Of a DNA stretch of 64,000 bases, positions 25,270 through 33,836 are shown one piece after another. Numbering within the stretch: the first letter of the stretch is position 1; the number at the start of each line of letters is the position of its first letter. Origin of the DNA: Streptomonospora salina (lineage in GTDB: Bacteria > Actinomycetota > Actinomycetes > Streptosporangiales > Streptosporangiaceae); the NCBI RefSeq assembly GCF_014204715.1, contig NZ_JACHLY010000002.1:1-64000 (forward strand), written 5' to 3'. The position numbers and the translations under genes were made by a program. The notes below the pieces were generated by a model. That model worked only from the letters and a program-made list of their open reading frames with translations. It did no database searches and had not been told where the DNA came from.

Positions 25270-25847
25270 CTACCCGCCCGCTCCGCCTGGCGCTCATCGT
25301 CGCCAGCACGCGCCAAGGCCGCTTCGGCGAGGCCGTCGGCCGGTGGGCCGCCTGCCTCGCGCGCGACCGGCCCGAGTACGCGATCGACGTCATCGACCTG
25401 GCCGACCTCGCCCTGCCCGCCGATCTCAGCGGCTCGGCCGACGTCCGGGACTTCGCCGAACGCATCGGCGCCGCCGACGCCTTCCTCATCGTCACCTGCG
25501 AGTACAACCACGGCTATCCGGCATCCCTGAAACTCGCCGTCGACAGCGTCCGCGAGGAGTGGGCGGCCAAGCCCGTGGGCTTCGTCTGCTACGGCGGAGT
25601 CGCCGGCGGTCTGCGCGCAGTCGAGCAGCTGCGCCAGATATTCGCCGAGCTGCACGCCGTCACCATGCGCGACACCGTCAGCTTCCACTTTCCCCACACG
25701 CGCATCGCACCCGATGGACGCGTCGACGACCCGGCCATCGCCGAGAGCGCCGAAACCGCCGCACGAACCCTGTTCGACCGACTGGCCTGGTGGGGGACAG
25801 CGCTCCGCGACGCCCGCAGCGCCCTCCCCTACGCCCCAGTCACGTAA
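25266..25847 (+). CDS. NADPH-dependent FMN reductase
   Basis: A 193-residue flavodoxin-like reductase starting at GTG 25266, coupled to the MarR gene. 'LALIVASTRQGRFGEAVGRW' is the FMN phosphate loop and 'VTCEYNHGYPASLKLAVDSV' the hallmark of this family (EYN-G-PA-LK). It reduces FMN, quinones or metals with NADPH. Its place between a MarR regulator and a quinone oxidoreductase supports a detoxifying role. Confidence 0.92.
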   Translation: MTTRPLRLALIVASTRQGRFGEAVGRWAACLARDRPEYAIDVIDLADLALPADLSGSADVRDFAERIGAADAFLIVTCEYNHGYPASLKLAVDSVREEWAAKPVGFVCYGGVAGGLRAVEQLRQIFAELHAVTMRDTVSFHFPHTRIAPDGRVDDPAIAESAETAARTLFDRLAWWGTALRDARSALPYAPVT

Positions 25848-25886
25848 TCGCCGATGACCACGAGACCTCATCAGGAGCGACGTCCC

Positions 25887-26801
25887 ATGCCGACCGCCAT
25901 CGGGTTCTCCCGCTTCGGAGCCCCGGAAGTCCTCCACCCCGTCCGGATCGAGACACCGCGCCCCGGTCCCGGCCAGGCGCTTGTGCGCGTCCGTGCCGCC
26001 GGAGTGAACCCGGTCGACTGCAAGATCCGACGCGGCGACTTCGCCGACACCGGACCCCGGCACTTCCCGCACCGCCTCGGAAACGAGTTCGCCGGGACCG
26101 TAGTCGCACTGGGCCCCGACAATCCCGCCGAGAGCACCGTCGCCGTCGGTACCGACGTGCTGGGTTCGGCCTCAGCGCAGGCCTACACCGAAAGCCTCGC
26201 CGTCGACATCGCCGGACTGGCCGTCAAACCGCCATCGCTGCCCTGGGAGATGGCTGCCGGACTGCCGGCCGCCGGACAGACCGCCCGCACCGCCCTGTCC
26301 CGACTGAACGTGGGCGCCGGCGACGTCGTCCTCGTGCACGCCGCCGCGGGCGGCGTCGGCACCATGGCCGTGCAACTCGCGGGCGAACTGGGGGCACGGG
26401 TGATCGGGACCGCCGGCGAAGCCAACCACGCCTATCTGCGCGGTCTCGGAGCGACTCCGGTCAGCTACGGGCCAGGACTGACCGAACGCGTGCGCACCGT
26501 GGCACCGGGAGGCGTCGACGCGGCCCTGGACCTGGTCGGCGGCGAAGCCGTCACCACCAGCCTCGCCCTCGTCGGGGAACGGCGCCGCATCGGTACCACC
26601 GTCGACCAGCACGCGGTCGAGGAGTACGGCGTGCAGCGGATGGGCGGCCGATCCTACGCTGCCCTGCACGAGGTCGCCGATCTGGCCGCCGCCGATCGCC
26701 TGACCTTGCCCGTACGCACGTTCCCACTGGGTGAGGCTGCTTCCGCGCACCGCGCCGTTGAGACCGGGCACGTTCGGGGCAAGGTCGTCCTTTCGGTCTA
26801 G
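25887..26801 (+). CDS. Quinone oxidoreductase, zinc-independent MDR family
   Basis: A 304-residue member of the medium-chain reductases. The N-terminal GroES-like part has 'ALVRVRAAGVNPVDCKIRRG', as in QOR-type enzymes; the cofactor loop is 'VLVHAAAGGVGTMAVQLAGE'. No structural-zinc cysteine cluster is present. I start at ATG 25887, which has AGGAGCG upstream, rather than ATG 25854. It would reduce quinones or enones with NADPH. It is the third gene of the MarR operon. Confidence 0.9.
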   Translation: MPTAIGFSRFGAPEVLHPVRIETPRPGPGQALVRVRAAGVNPVDCKIRRGDFADTGPRHFPHRLGNEFAGTVVALGPDNPAESTVAVGTDVLGSASAQAYTESLAVDIAGLAVKPPSLPWEMAAGLPAAGQTARTALSRLNVGAGDVVLVHAAAGGVGTMAVQLAGELGARVIGTAGEANHAYLRGLGATPVSYGPGLTERVRTVAPGGVDAALDLVGGEAVTTSLALVGERRRIGTTVDQHAVEEYGVQRMGGRSYAALHEVADLAAADRLTLPVRTFPLGEAASAHRAVETGHVRGKVVLSV

Positions 26802-26802
26802 G

Positions 26803-27132
26803 CTCTGTCTAAGAAGGTGTCGTCGCGAGGCCGCGCAGCCAGATGTCGATCACCGCGACCTGGACCGTGGCCGCTTTCGCGGTGGGTGTCGCACAGGCGT
26901 TCCAAGTCAACGGGCCACTGGTGGTCCCAGGCGCCGAAGTGCGGGCCCATGGAGGCGTGCACCCCCGGATACCGGGGTCGGCGAGTGCGCGGATCGCCGC
27001 GTCGGAGTGGGCGGACGTGCGCGAGTTGTGCGAGAAGTCCGGCATCGTGGTGATCCCGGCGTCCAGCGCGGCGAGCGCCGCGAGCCGGGTGCCCGCGTAC
27101 ATGTCGTGGGGCGTGTATCGGGGGGGGCGACG
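26803..27132 (-). pseudogene. Amidohydrolase fragment next to an IS-like end
   Basis: The minus strand reads 'YTPHDMYAGTRLAALAALDA' and 'GITTMPDFSHNSRTSAHSDA', then after a shift 'VHASMGPHFGAWDHQWPVDL'. These are blocks of a cytosine-deaminase/atrazine-hydrolase-type amidohydrolase. At about 26880 it passes into 'VQVAVIDIWLRGLATTPS' and a stop, which looks like a transposase tail, followed by GGCTCTGTCTAAGAAGGTG (26804-26822) resembling an insertion-sequence end. The start is missing. Confidence 0.55.
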
Positions 27133-27501
27133 CGCCCGGACGTGTCGACCGCCTCCGCCCGGCCGCGCGTCGACGTTCGCCTGCGCATGCTGCTCGACTC
27201 TTGGCCGGACACCCCGGCGATGATCATCGACCGGCGCCTGGACCTCCTGGCCACCGACGCCCTGGCGGACGCGCTGTACGCCGACTTCGCCGAGGCCGAC
27301 AACCTGGTGCGGATGATCTTTCTGGACCCGTCGGGAGAGGTCTTCTTCGTCGACTGGCAGCGCACCGCGCGGGCGTGCGTGGCCAACCTGCGTCTGGCGC
27401 TCGGGCACGATCCGCACGACCGCAGGGTGCACGAACTCGTGGAAGGGGCGGACCGGGGCAGTCCCCGGTTCCGCGCCCTGATGTGGTTCCCAGGAGGCTG
27501 A
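27125..27501 (+). pseudogene. MmyB-like ligand-binding domain of an XRE regulator, truncated
   Basis: The plus strand reads 'MLLDSWPDTPAMIIDRRLDL' and 'LATDALADALYADFAEADNL', then 'IFLDPSGEVFFVDWQRTARA' and 'SPRFRALMWFPGG'. This matches the middle of MmyB-type regulators such as the intact one at 52852. The helix-turn-helix and the last 50 residues are gone. The 5' edge abuts the amidohydrolase relic, in a run of nine Gs. Confidence 0.65.
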
Positions 27502-27656
27502 AAACGGCCGATGGGTGTCGTTATCACCGGTCTCGTCGTCGGGGAGAGCCGGGCATCGGAGCGCTATGGCGTCTGTTCCACGTCCGGCCGCCAACGAATC
27601 TGGGGATCTCGATGCTGTCGTGCAACTCCTGGTGGTCGGCAGGCGTGTTGGTCGGG

Positions 27657-28418
27657 TCAGCGGCTGGAACGCGCGGCGGTCGTCCACATGCCGCCGGGCT
27701 GCTGGGCGTGGTGGGTGACCGAGAAGCCGGCTGACTCAAGCCGTTTGACGAGATCGTCGGGCGCGATCCGCAGCTTGGGGTAGCTGCTCTTGTGGAGTTG
27801 CCACCCTGTGGGGGTTCGGGTGTAGACGAGGTCGTTGACGGTCACCCTGTCTGGACTGTCGTAGTCCAACGCGCACAGCATGATCCGATCGGAGTCGCTG
27901 CGAACTGGCAGGAACCGATCGACTCCCTCCAGGGGCTGGGTCAAGTCGCGATAGGTCAGCACGAGCGTGCCTTCCGCAGCCAGAGACGCCGCAGCGCGGG
28001 CGAGCAGGACGTCCACCGCGTTGTGGTCGGGCAGATGAAGGAGGGTGTCCCGCATGCACACGATGGCGTCGATCGACCGCTGCCCAGCTACCTCGGGAAG
28101 GGCGTCGACGAGGTCCGCCTGCAGCGTCTGCACGGCGGGGCGTGAGGATGCGTGTTGGGCGAGCTCGGCGAGAAGCTCTTGGCTCGTGTCGACTCCTACG
28201 ACGGTCGCGAAGCCCATGTCCGCCAAGGCCAGCGTCTGAGGCCCGGGCCCGCATCCCAGGTCCACGGCGACCGAGTTTCGTGAGGATCCGGGCGCAGCGA
28301 TGCTCAGTCCTTCCAGAGCCAAGCGGTCCTGGGTCGCGACCTGCTCGACGTCGCCACCGAGCATCCAGCTGTAGTGGTGAGCCAGGAGGTCGCGGTAGTG
28401 CGCGGATTGATCTGTCAT
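27657..28418 (-). CDS. Class I SAM-dependent methyltransferase
   Basis: A 253-residue methyltransferase from ATG 28418. Motif I is 'VAVDLGCGPGPQTLALADMG', with 'VVGVDTSQELLAELAQ' as the SAM-ribose acid, and 'DAIVCMRDTLLHLPDHNAVD' in the motif IV region. The end, 'VTHHAQQPGGMWTTAARSSR', is seen in small uncharacterised actinobacterial methyltransferases. TACGTT on the minus strand ends 6 bases before the ATG with no ribosome-binding site, so the mRNA may be leaderless. The acceptor is unknown. Confidence 0.85.
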   Translation of the reverse strand: MTDQSAHYRDLLAHHYSWMLGGDVEQVATQDRLALEGLSIAAPGSSRNSVAVDLGCGPGPQTLALADMGFATVVGVDTSQELLAELAQHASSRPAVQTLQADLVDALPEVAGQRSIDAIVCMRDTLLHLPDHNAVDVLLARAAASLAAEGTLVLTYRDLTQPLEGVDRFLPVRSDSDRIMLCALDYDSPDRVTVNDLVYTRTPTGWQLHKSSYPKLRIAPDDLVKRLESAGFSVTHHAQQPGGMWTTAARSSR

Positions 28419-28619
28419 CCCGCCAACGTATCGAGTGGTATCAGCACTCTCGCAGTCCAGGTCAGCATGTCCACAGGGCCCCCATTGAGACACCCGCCGG
28501 CTGGCTATCGCTAACGCGCACCACATCCGTGAGCAGCCGCACCGGTGACCAGGACCGTCTCAGATACCCAGTACGGTGAAAATCGCACTGAGGGGTGGCC
28601 GAACGTTGCACTGCCCATC

Positions 28620-28670
28620 ATGTTCGCCACCCTGATCGGCTACGCCCGCTGCTCCACGGGGTGCTGGTAA
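28620..28670 (+). pseudogene. First codons of a serine recombinase
   Basis: ATG 28620 begins 'MFATLIGYARCSTGCW' and then a TAA. 'LIGYARCST' is the catalytic N-terminus of serine recombinases, with the active-site serine present. The rest of the N-terminal domain is missing. The C-terminal half of a similar recombinase resumes at 29383 in the same direction, past the cupin gene. Confidence 0.6.
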
Positions 28671-28872
28671 GGAGCGTGTCACCAGGTGCCGACTAACCCG
28701 CGAGTAGCCCTGACGACAGGGAGCCCCCATCGCTATGAGCCCTGCAGAGTCAGGGGTCTGTAGTGTGTCTCAACGGAGCGCGACTCCTCCGCGGTGCGGC
28801 CTGGACAGCCAGGACCCGCGAGGCGTTGCGCTTCGGCATGGGACGGATTTCGCAGTAGAAGGAGGAATCTAC

Positions 28873-29280
28873 GTGGACGTGGAGCCGTTCGTGCGCCGCA
28901 TCACTGACGGGTCATGGAGCGTCTGGGACGACGAGCGGAACGGCCGGGTGTCGTTCACCTCGGCGGTCGGCGACAGTACGCCCTCGGATTCCCTGACCGC
29001 GGGGTTTGCGCGCATGCCGCCCGGAGGATGGCTCGGTCGGCACAGCCACGCAGCGACCGAGATGTATCACGTCCTCGCCGGGCAGGGCGTGGTGCACGTG
29101 GACGGCCGCGAAGAACCCGTCGCCTCGGGCAGCGTCGTCTTCATCCCCTCGCATTGCGTGCACGGCCTCCACAACACCGGAGAAGGCGACCTCGAGTTCG
29201 TCTACGTCTACGCTGCCGACTCGGTCGCCGACGAGCGCCTCCGGTACACCTATCCAGATGACACCGACGCCGCCCCCTGA
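28873..29280 (+). CDS. Cupin-domain protein
   Basis: A 135-residue single-cupin protein. The metal motif is 'GRHSHAATEMYHVLAGQGVV' (His, His, Glu, His) and the second motif 'SVVFIPSHCVHGLHNTGEGD'. I start at GTG 28873 because AGAAGGAGGA lies 7 bases upstream; an upstream ATG at 28735 has no such site. The substrate is unknown; small cupins bind Fe, Mn or Zn and act as isomerases or dioxygenases. It lies between the two halves of a broken serine recombinase. Confidence 0.88.
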   Translation: MDVEPFVRRITDGSWSVWDDERNGRVSFTSAVGDSTPSDSLTAGFARMPPGGWLGRHSHAATEMYHVLAGQGVVHVDGREEPVASGSVVFIPSHCVHGLHNTGEGDLEFVYVYAADSVADERLRYTYPDDTDAAP

Positions 29281-29382
29281 TCTGAACCGCCGTCGGGTCT
29301 GGCGGGGCCGGCCTACACAGCGCGGCGCCTCCAGCCGCCCCGACCTCAAGGCCTGCCTGGCCTGCCTGCGTCCCGACGACAC

Positions 29383-29801
29383 CCGTAGTCCCCGCCCTGG
29401 ACCGGCTGGCCCGCTCGCCGCAGGACCTGATCAGCCTGGTCGGCGACCTGCGCCGCGAGGACATCGGGTTCCGCTCCCTGCACGAGGCCCTGGACACCAC
29501 CACCCCCGGCGGCCGCCTGGTCGTCCACGTCTTCGCCGCCCTGGCCGAGTTCATCCGCGAGCTGATCGTGGAGGGCATCCACGAGGGCTTGGAGGCCGCC
29601 CGCGCCGCCGGAAAGCGCCTCGGACGGCCTCCCGCGATGAATGAGGAGCAGGTGCGCCACGTCCGCGACCTGCTCTCCCGCCCCGAGAACAGCCTCGCCG
29701 CGATCGCCCGCCTGCTCGGGGTGGTCCCGCTCGACCCTGTACAAGCACGTGCCCGAGCTCTCCGGCAGCCGGGCCCCGCCGCCATCGAGGAGGCCCGGTG
29801 A
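29383..29801 (+). pseudogene. C-terminal part of a serine recombinase
   Basis: The frame reads 'VVPALDRLARSPQDLISLVG' and 'HEALDTTTPGGRLVVHVFAA', then 'AGKRLGRPPAMNEEQVRHVR' and 'SLAAIARLLGVV'. This is the resolvase core after the catalytic start, the E-helix and the first helices of the DNA-binding domain. A one-base shift near 29735 leads to 'STLYKHVPELS', the recognition helix. The first 60 or so residues are absent here; a 13-codon N-terminus lies at 28620. Confidence 0.8.
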
Positions 29802-29815
29802 GGCGCCTTGGGTCC

Positions 29816-29998
29816 TCACTCCACTTCCCTGTCCGGGGCCTGCTCCTGCTCGCCGCTCCGGCGTAGCAGGACGGCTATGGCCCTCTCGCGGCGGGCCGGA
29901 TCGCGCGACCACACGGCCGGAACGGCCACCAGCAGGACCATCAGCAGCATCGGCAGCGCCCCCAGCGCGGCTGCGGCCAGTTCGACGGCGGTGCCCAT
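29816..29998 (-). CDS. Small single-helix membrane protein
   Basis: A 60-residue protein from ATG 29998 with one long hydrophobic helix ('LGALPMLLMVLLVAVPAVW') and a charged tail 'SRDPARRERAIAVLLRRSGE'. Similar short proteins occur on actinobacterial mobile and accessory DNA; no function is known. It is convergent with the recombinase relic. The start has only a weak GAGGGG upstream. Confidence 0.45.
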   Translation of the reverse strand: MGTAVELAAAALGALPMLLMVLLVAVPAVWSRDPARRERAIAVLLRRSGEQEQAPDREVE

Positions 29999-30062
29999 CG
30001 CCTTGCACCACCCCCTCGGTGGCGGCCGGAACGCGCTGATGGCCGCAACCGCAGGCGGATAG

Positions 30063-30272
30063 GCCCTGACAGCCCGCGTCGACCTCCTGCGGATGCGCAC
30101 CTGCGAGGGCATGGCCGTGGCCAAGACGAACGGCGAGCTCTCACAAAAACAGCAGGCCGAGCTCCGGGGGCTGCACACCAGCGGGGACGACACGATCGCC
30201 GACCTCACCGAACTGTTCTCCGTGTCCCGGCCCACCGTGTACCGCACACTCCAGCGCAACAGCGGCGTATGA
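30063..30272 (+). pseudogene. C-terminal helix-turn-helix of a serine resolvase
   Basis: A 69-codon frame without a start codon: 'RVDLLRMRTCEGMAVAKTNG' then 'ELRGLHTSGDDTIADLTELF' and 'SVSRPTVYRTLQRNSGV'. It is the E-helix end and DNA-binding domain of a Tn3-type resolvase. The catalytic domain is missing. It could be the lost tail of the resolvase at 12991, which breaks off just before this point, but it is 17 kb away and inverted relative to it. Confidence 0.75.
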
Positions 30273-31161
30273 CACGTTCCGGCACCCCGCACGTCCAGGG
30301 CCAAGCGCGAACGAGGGACCTATGAGCAGCACGTACTACTTGCCACGGCCCCTTTCCGGCGTATCCGCGGTCCCCACCCCTTCAACGCCTGCGGTCGCGA
30401 GACACGCACGTTCTCTCCCAGCACACCAGCGAGCGGCTGTCCACCCGGCTCGTCCGCCACGACCGGCTGCGGAAAATCGTGAACCGGCCGCTCATCCGGC
30501 ACAGCGGTTTGTGTGAGATGACCGCTGATCATCGCACGGACGGATCTGAGACGACGGCGACGACCACGTGGATCGCGTGAGACCCAGCATGCCCGGGTGC
30601 ACGAGTCGAGTGGGAAAGTCAGCGGCTACGCACGCTCGGGCTGGGACGCGCACGGGCTGAGCGTGCGTACCGCGCCGGCATTCACGGCGCTGACCCGGGC
30701 CCGATCGGTCGACAGCTACGGGCGCCCGGCCCCGTAGTTCCGTTTGCGGCCCAGGGGAACCCGGTCGACACGCCCCACACCCCTGGCTTCCGATAAGGCC
30801 CGCTTATCGGAAGCCAGGATTTGAGGGTGTTTTCGTTTTCTGTATCGTATTAACGTCGCAAACCAACGAAACAAAACAAGCAAACGAAATGTGCGCCGCG
30901 CACCTCCGATCGCCCCTCCACGACCCGGGGCCGGACGGGCACCCTCGACGCGACCGCAGGACCTCCCCGGCGTCGGTCACGGTGACCACGGCGACGTGGT
31001 CGGCGCGGGTGGCCCCGGTCCGGGGCGGTCTGGTCGGGCCGGTGGCCGGCGCCCTGGACCATGACGATGCGGGAAAGCCGCAGGGGCGGAAAGGAACAGT
31101 GCTGCAAACCCGCCTCATGGCCGACCGGCGAGTCGGGGCGGATCCCGTCGGAACGGGACGA
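30273..31161. other. Long stretch without a recognisable gene
   Basis: Nearly 900 bases. Short open frames such as 'KVSGYARSGWDAHGLSVRTA' (about 30615-30675) look like scraps. The part from 30815 to 30890 is markedly AT-rich compared with its surroundings. One minus-strand frame near 31010 contains 'ADHVAVVTVTDAGEVLRS', which reads like protein but has no clear start or family. A near-perfect stem (30782-30818) is listed separately. I take this as decayed mobile DNA. Confidence 0.4.
30782..30818. repeat. Perfect 16-bp inverted repeat with T-rich flank
   Basis: Arms 30782-30797 and 30803-30818 match exactly around the loop GCCCG. A T-rich run follows (TTTTCGTTTTC at 30830-30840). It would serve as a classic intrinsic terminator on the plus strand, but no intact plus-strand gene precedes it. 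It may instead be a recombination or element-end site. Confidence 0.5.
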
Positions 31162-32193
31162 TCATCCGGTGAGGTCCAGAACGAATCGGTGGCGTACGTC
31201 GTTGCGAGCGAGGCGGTCCAAAGCCTCGTCGAGACGGTCGGGTGTGACCCTCTCGACGTCGGCGGTGATGCCGTGCTCGGCGCACAGGTCGAGCATCTCC
31301 TGGGTTTCCGGGACTCCACCGCTGCCGGATCCGGCGAGGCTCTTGGCCCCGGGGATCAGGCTCATCGGGTCGACACGCAGCGCCTCGGGCGTAATCCCGA
31401 CCAGGCAGAGAGTGCCGTCGATGCCGAGCGTGTCGAAGTAGGGGCCGAGTTCGTGCGGCGCGCCGACGGTGTCGAGGATGAAGTCGAACCGGCCGGTCTG
31501 GGCCGCCATCTGGGAAGCGTCGGTGGACACGACGGCATCCTCGGCGCCGAGGGCCAGCGCGGTCTCGGCCTTGCCGGGCGAGGTGGTGAAAACGCTGACT
31601 TCGGCACCCAGCGCCCGGGCCAGTTTCACCCCGACGTGCCCCAGACCGCCGAGACCGACCACCCCCACGGCCGTCCCCTGCCCGACGCCCCGGCGCCGCA
31701 GCGGCGAGTAGGTGGTCACGCCCGCACACATCAGTGGCGCCACCTCGGCCGGGTCGAGCCCCTCGGGCAGTCGGTAGACGAAGTGCTCGTCGAGCACATA
31801 CTCCGACGAATAGCCGCCCTGCGTGGTGTTGCCGGACCCGTCCGATCCGCCGTAGGTCAACGTCACCTGGGCGCACCAGTTCTCCCGTCCCGCCCGGCAG
31901 GCCGCGCATCGCCCGCACGAGCCGACGATGTTGCCGACCGCCACCTGGTCACCGATCGAGAATCGCGAGACCCCCGACCCGACCTCAGTGATCTCGCCGA
32001 CGATTTCATGCCCGGGCACCAGCGGGAACGCCGTCGGACCACCACCACGGACCGCGTCCAGATCACTGCCGCAGATTCCGCAGTGGTGGATCCGTACGGC
32101 CACATCGCGGTCACCGACATCGCGTCGGGCGAAGTCCCAAGGCCGGAGCGCTGCCCCCGGCTCGCCGGCGGCCCATCCACGCGTCATGCGCAT
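31162..32193 (-). CDS. Zinc-containing NAD(P)-dependent alcohol dehydrogenase
   Basis: A 343-residue zinc ADH of the cinnamyl-alcohol-dehydrogenase/YahK type. The catalytic zinc site is 'RIHHCGICGSDLDAVRG' with 'VPGHEIVGEITEVG', the structural zinc cysteines are in 'CGRCAACRAGRENWC', and the cofactor loop is 'VGVVGLGGLGHVGVKLARAL'. ATG 32193 has GTGGAGGAA upstream. It reduces aldehydes with NADPH. It faces a TetR gene with repeat elements between, so it is probably induced by an aldehyde or related compound. Confidence 0.93.
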   Translation of the reverse strand: MRMTRGWAAGEPGAALRPWDFARRDVGDRDVAVRIHHCGICGSDLDAVRGGGPTAFPLVPGHEIVGEITEVGSGVSRFSIGDQVAVGNIVGSCGRCAACRAGRENWCAQVTLTYGGSDGSGNTTQGGYSSEYVLDEHFVYRLPEGLDPAEVAPLMCAGVTTYSPLRRRGVGQGTAVGVVGLGGLGHVGVKLARALGAEVSVFTTSPGKAETALALGAEDAVVSTDASQMAAQTGRFDFILDTVGAPHELGPYFDTLGIDGTLCLVGITPEALRVDPMSLIPGAKSLAGSGSGGVPETQEMLDLCAEHGITADVERVTPDRLDEALDRLARNDVRHRFVLDLTG

Positions 32194-32236
32194 CGCGTTC
32201 CTCCACAACCATGCCGGTCGTCAACTCGACGACCAA

Positions 32237-32305
32237 AAACAAACTAGTTAGTTACTACCGCGGCCGAGAGTAGTCGACACATGCGGGGAAAACAAACTAA
32301 CCAGT
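32237..32305. promoter_or_regulatory. Operator region between ADH and TetR genes
   Basis: AAACAAACTA occurs twice as a direct repeat (32237-32246 and 32290-32299). The first leads into AACTAGTTAGTT (32242-32253), an imperfect palindrome, the second into ACTAACCAGT (32296-32305). These AT-rich boxes lie between the two divergent starts and probably bind the TetR protein. Confidence 0.5.
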
Positions 32306-32308
32306 CTG

Positions 32309-32314
32309 TATCCT
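32309..32314 (+). promoter_or_regulatory. -10 element of the TetR gene
   Basis: TATCCT ends 7 bases before ATG 32322; there is no ribosome-binding site, so a leaderless mRNA is likely. Confidence 0.45.
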
Positions 32315-32321
32315 TGCGGGC

Positions 32322-32891
32322 ATGGGTGATGGACAGGCAACACGACGCAGGCTGTTCGACGCGGCGACCGCCGAATTCACGCGGCACGGGATCGCCGGCG
32401 CGCGGGTCGACCGCATCGCCGAGGCGGCACAGGCCAACAAGGCCCAGCTGTATGCCTATTACGGCAGCAAGGATCAGCTGTTCGACACGGTGTTCCACGA
32501 GCACCTCCGACTGATCGTGGACGTGGTCCCGATCGACGCGACCGACCTCGCCGACTACGCGGTACGCCTCTACGACGCCTACCTCCGACACCCCGAAATC
32601 GTGCTGCTGGCCACCTGGGCCCGGTTGGAACGGGCCCCGACCGGGGATCTGCTGGCGGCCGCCTCCGAGGACGTAGCCCGCAAGCTGGCCGCGATCGCCG
32701 ACGCTCAGCGCGACGGCCTAATCACCACCGAGCTCGAGCCGTCCGAGGTCTACTCGATGGTCATCGCGATATCGATGACCTGGTCACCGGCCAGCACGAC
32801 CTATACCGCATCCGCCGACGAGGCCCCCGCCGTGCACGAACGGCGCCGCCACGCCCTCGCTGCGACCGTGCGCCGGGCCTTCACTCCGTAA
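32322..32891 (+). CDS. TetR family transcriptional regulator
   Basis: A 189-residue TetR protein. The DNA-binding part reads 'RRLFDAATAEFTRHGIAGAR' and 'IAEAAQANKAQLYAYYGSKD', with the 'YAYYGSKDQLFD' hallmark. The C-terminal domain resembles the TetR_C_17-like group ('AYLRHPEIVLLATWARLERA'). It faces the alcohol dehydrogenase gene and likely represses it and itself through the AAACAAACTA repeats. Confidence 0.92.
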   Translation: MGDGQATRRRLFDAATAEFTRHGIAGARVDRIAEAAQANKAQLYAYYGSKDQLFDTVFHEHLRLIVDVVPIDATDLADYAVRLYDAYLRHPEIVLLATWARLERAPTGDLLAAASEDVARKLAAIADAQRDGLITTELEPSEVYSMVIAISMTWSPASTTYTASADEAPAVHERRRHALAATVRRAFTP

Positions 32892-33149
32892 ACACCCAGT
32901 GGCGACGGGATCGGCAGCCTGCGCGCCAGGCGCTTGGGGCCGGCGCGGATGCCCGGCGCCGACCGCGGCCGGGCGCGGCGGTGGCGCCCCTGGCGGTTTC
33001 CCGGAAACCCCGGGGACGCGAACAGGAGCGGTGCGCACGTCGCCCCGGCAGCACCGTTCGCCGGGGTGAACGCGGTGGTCGCAGCGCCCGGACGGCACGG
33101 TCGGGACTCATGGCGTGTCGGGCCGGTATCCGGAACGTGGGAGGGTGAA

Positions 33150-33836
33150 GTGCCCGACAGCCTTCCGGTTCCAGCGGGTCTGTTGCGGTCTGGAACCCTT
33201 CCCCTGGGAGCGGCCATGTCCCCTGACCTCGCTTACGGCGCTTCCCGCAATGCTCGATTCGTGCTCATCGCCGTGGTGGGCGTAGGGGTGGGAAGCCAGA
33301 TACTCCAACAGGTCGATCCGACGTTCTTCCTCCTCTACTTCACTGTGCAGTCCGCGCTGCTGTGCGGGCTCAGCCAGGGAGCGCTGCTTCTGCACGCACG
33401 ATCGGCCGTGTGGGAGCGAGCACGTGACGCTTCCTGCGCGGCGCTGCTGCTGTCCACCGTCGTGCACCTGACGGTCATTCTTCCGCAGCGGCCTCTGGCC
33501 TTCGCCGACGGCGCAGCGGTCTGGATCGCGACGGTATGCCTGCACGGTGTCCTTCCCGCCCTCGCCGTGGCGGACTTCCTGCGGTCGGCCAGGCGCCGCC
33601 CACCGCGCTCCGCGGATGTGTTCCGGGTCTGGCTTCCGCTTCCCGTGGGGTACCTGGTGCTCATCGTCGTGCTGGCGAGCGCAAGTGTCGCCGCTCCCCC
33701 GTACGACTTCCTACGACCGGGGATCGTCGGTTGGCCCGTTGCCGTCGCCGCCTGCGTGGCGGCCGCTGCTCTCTTCGTCATCCTCGGACTGGTCCTGGTC
33801 GCCGCCCACCGGCGTCTCGCTCGCGCCTCCGGGTGA
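33150..33836 (+). CDS. Pr6Pr-family membrane protein
   Basis: A 228-residue protein with six hydrophobic helices. 'FLLYFTVQSALLCGLSQGAL' near residue 60 carries the 'FTVQS' signature of the Pr6Pr family. 'LLLSTVVHLTVILP' and 'ATVCLHGVLPALAVADFLRS' match the later conserved His-containing helices. GTG 33150 lies behind GGGAGGG. Function is unknown, possibly lipid-related. The last 126 bases, which encode its final helix, overlap the 3' end of the convergent gene at 33711. Confidence 0.75.
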   Translation: MPDSLPVPAGLLRSGTLPLGAAMSPDLAYGASRNARFVLIAVVGVGVGSQILQQVDPTFFLLYFTVQSALLCGLSQGALLLHARSAVWERARDASCAALLLSTVVHLTVILPQRPLAFADGAAVWIATVCLHGVLPALAVADFLRSARRRPPRSADVFRVWLPLPVGYLVLIVVLASASVAAPPYDFLRPGIVGWPVAVAACVAAAALFVILGLVLVAAHRRLARASG

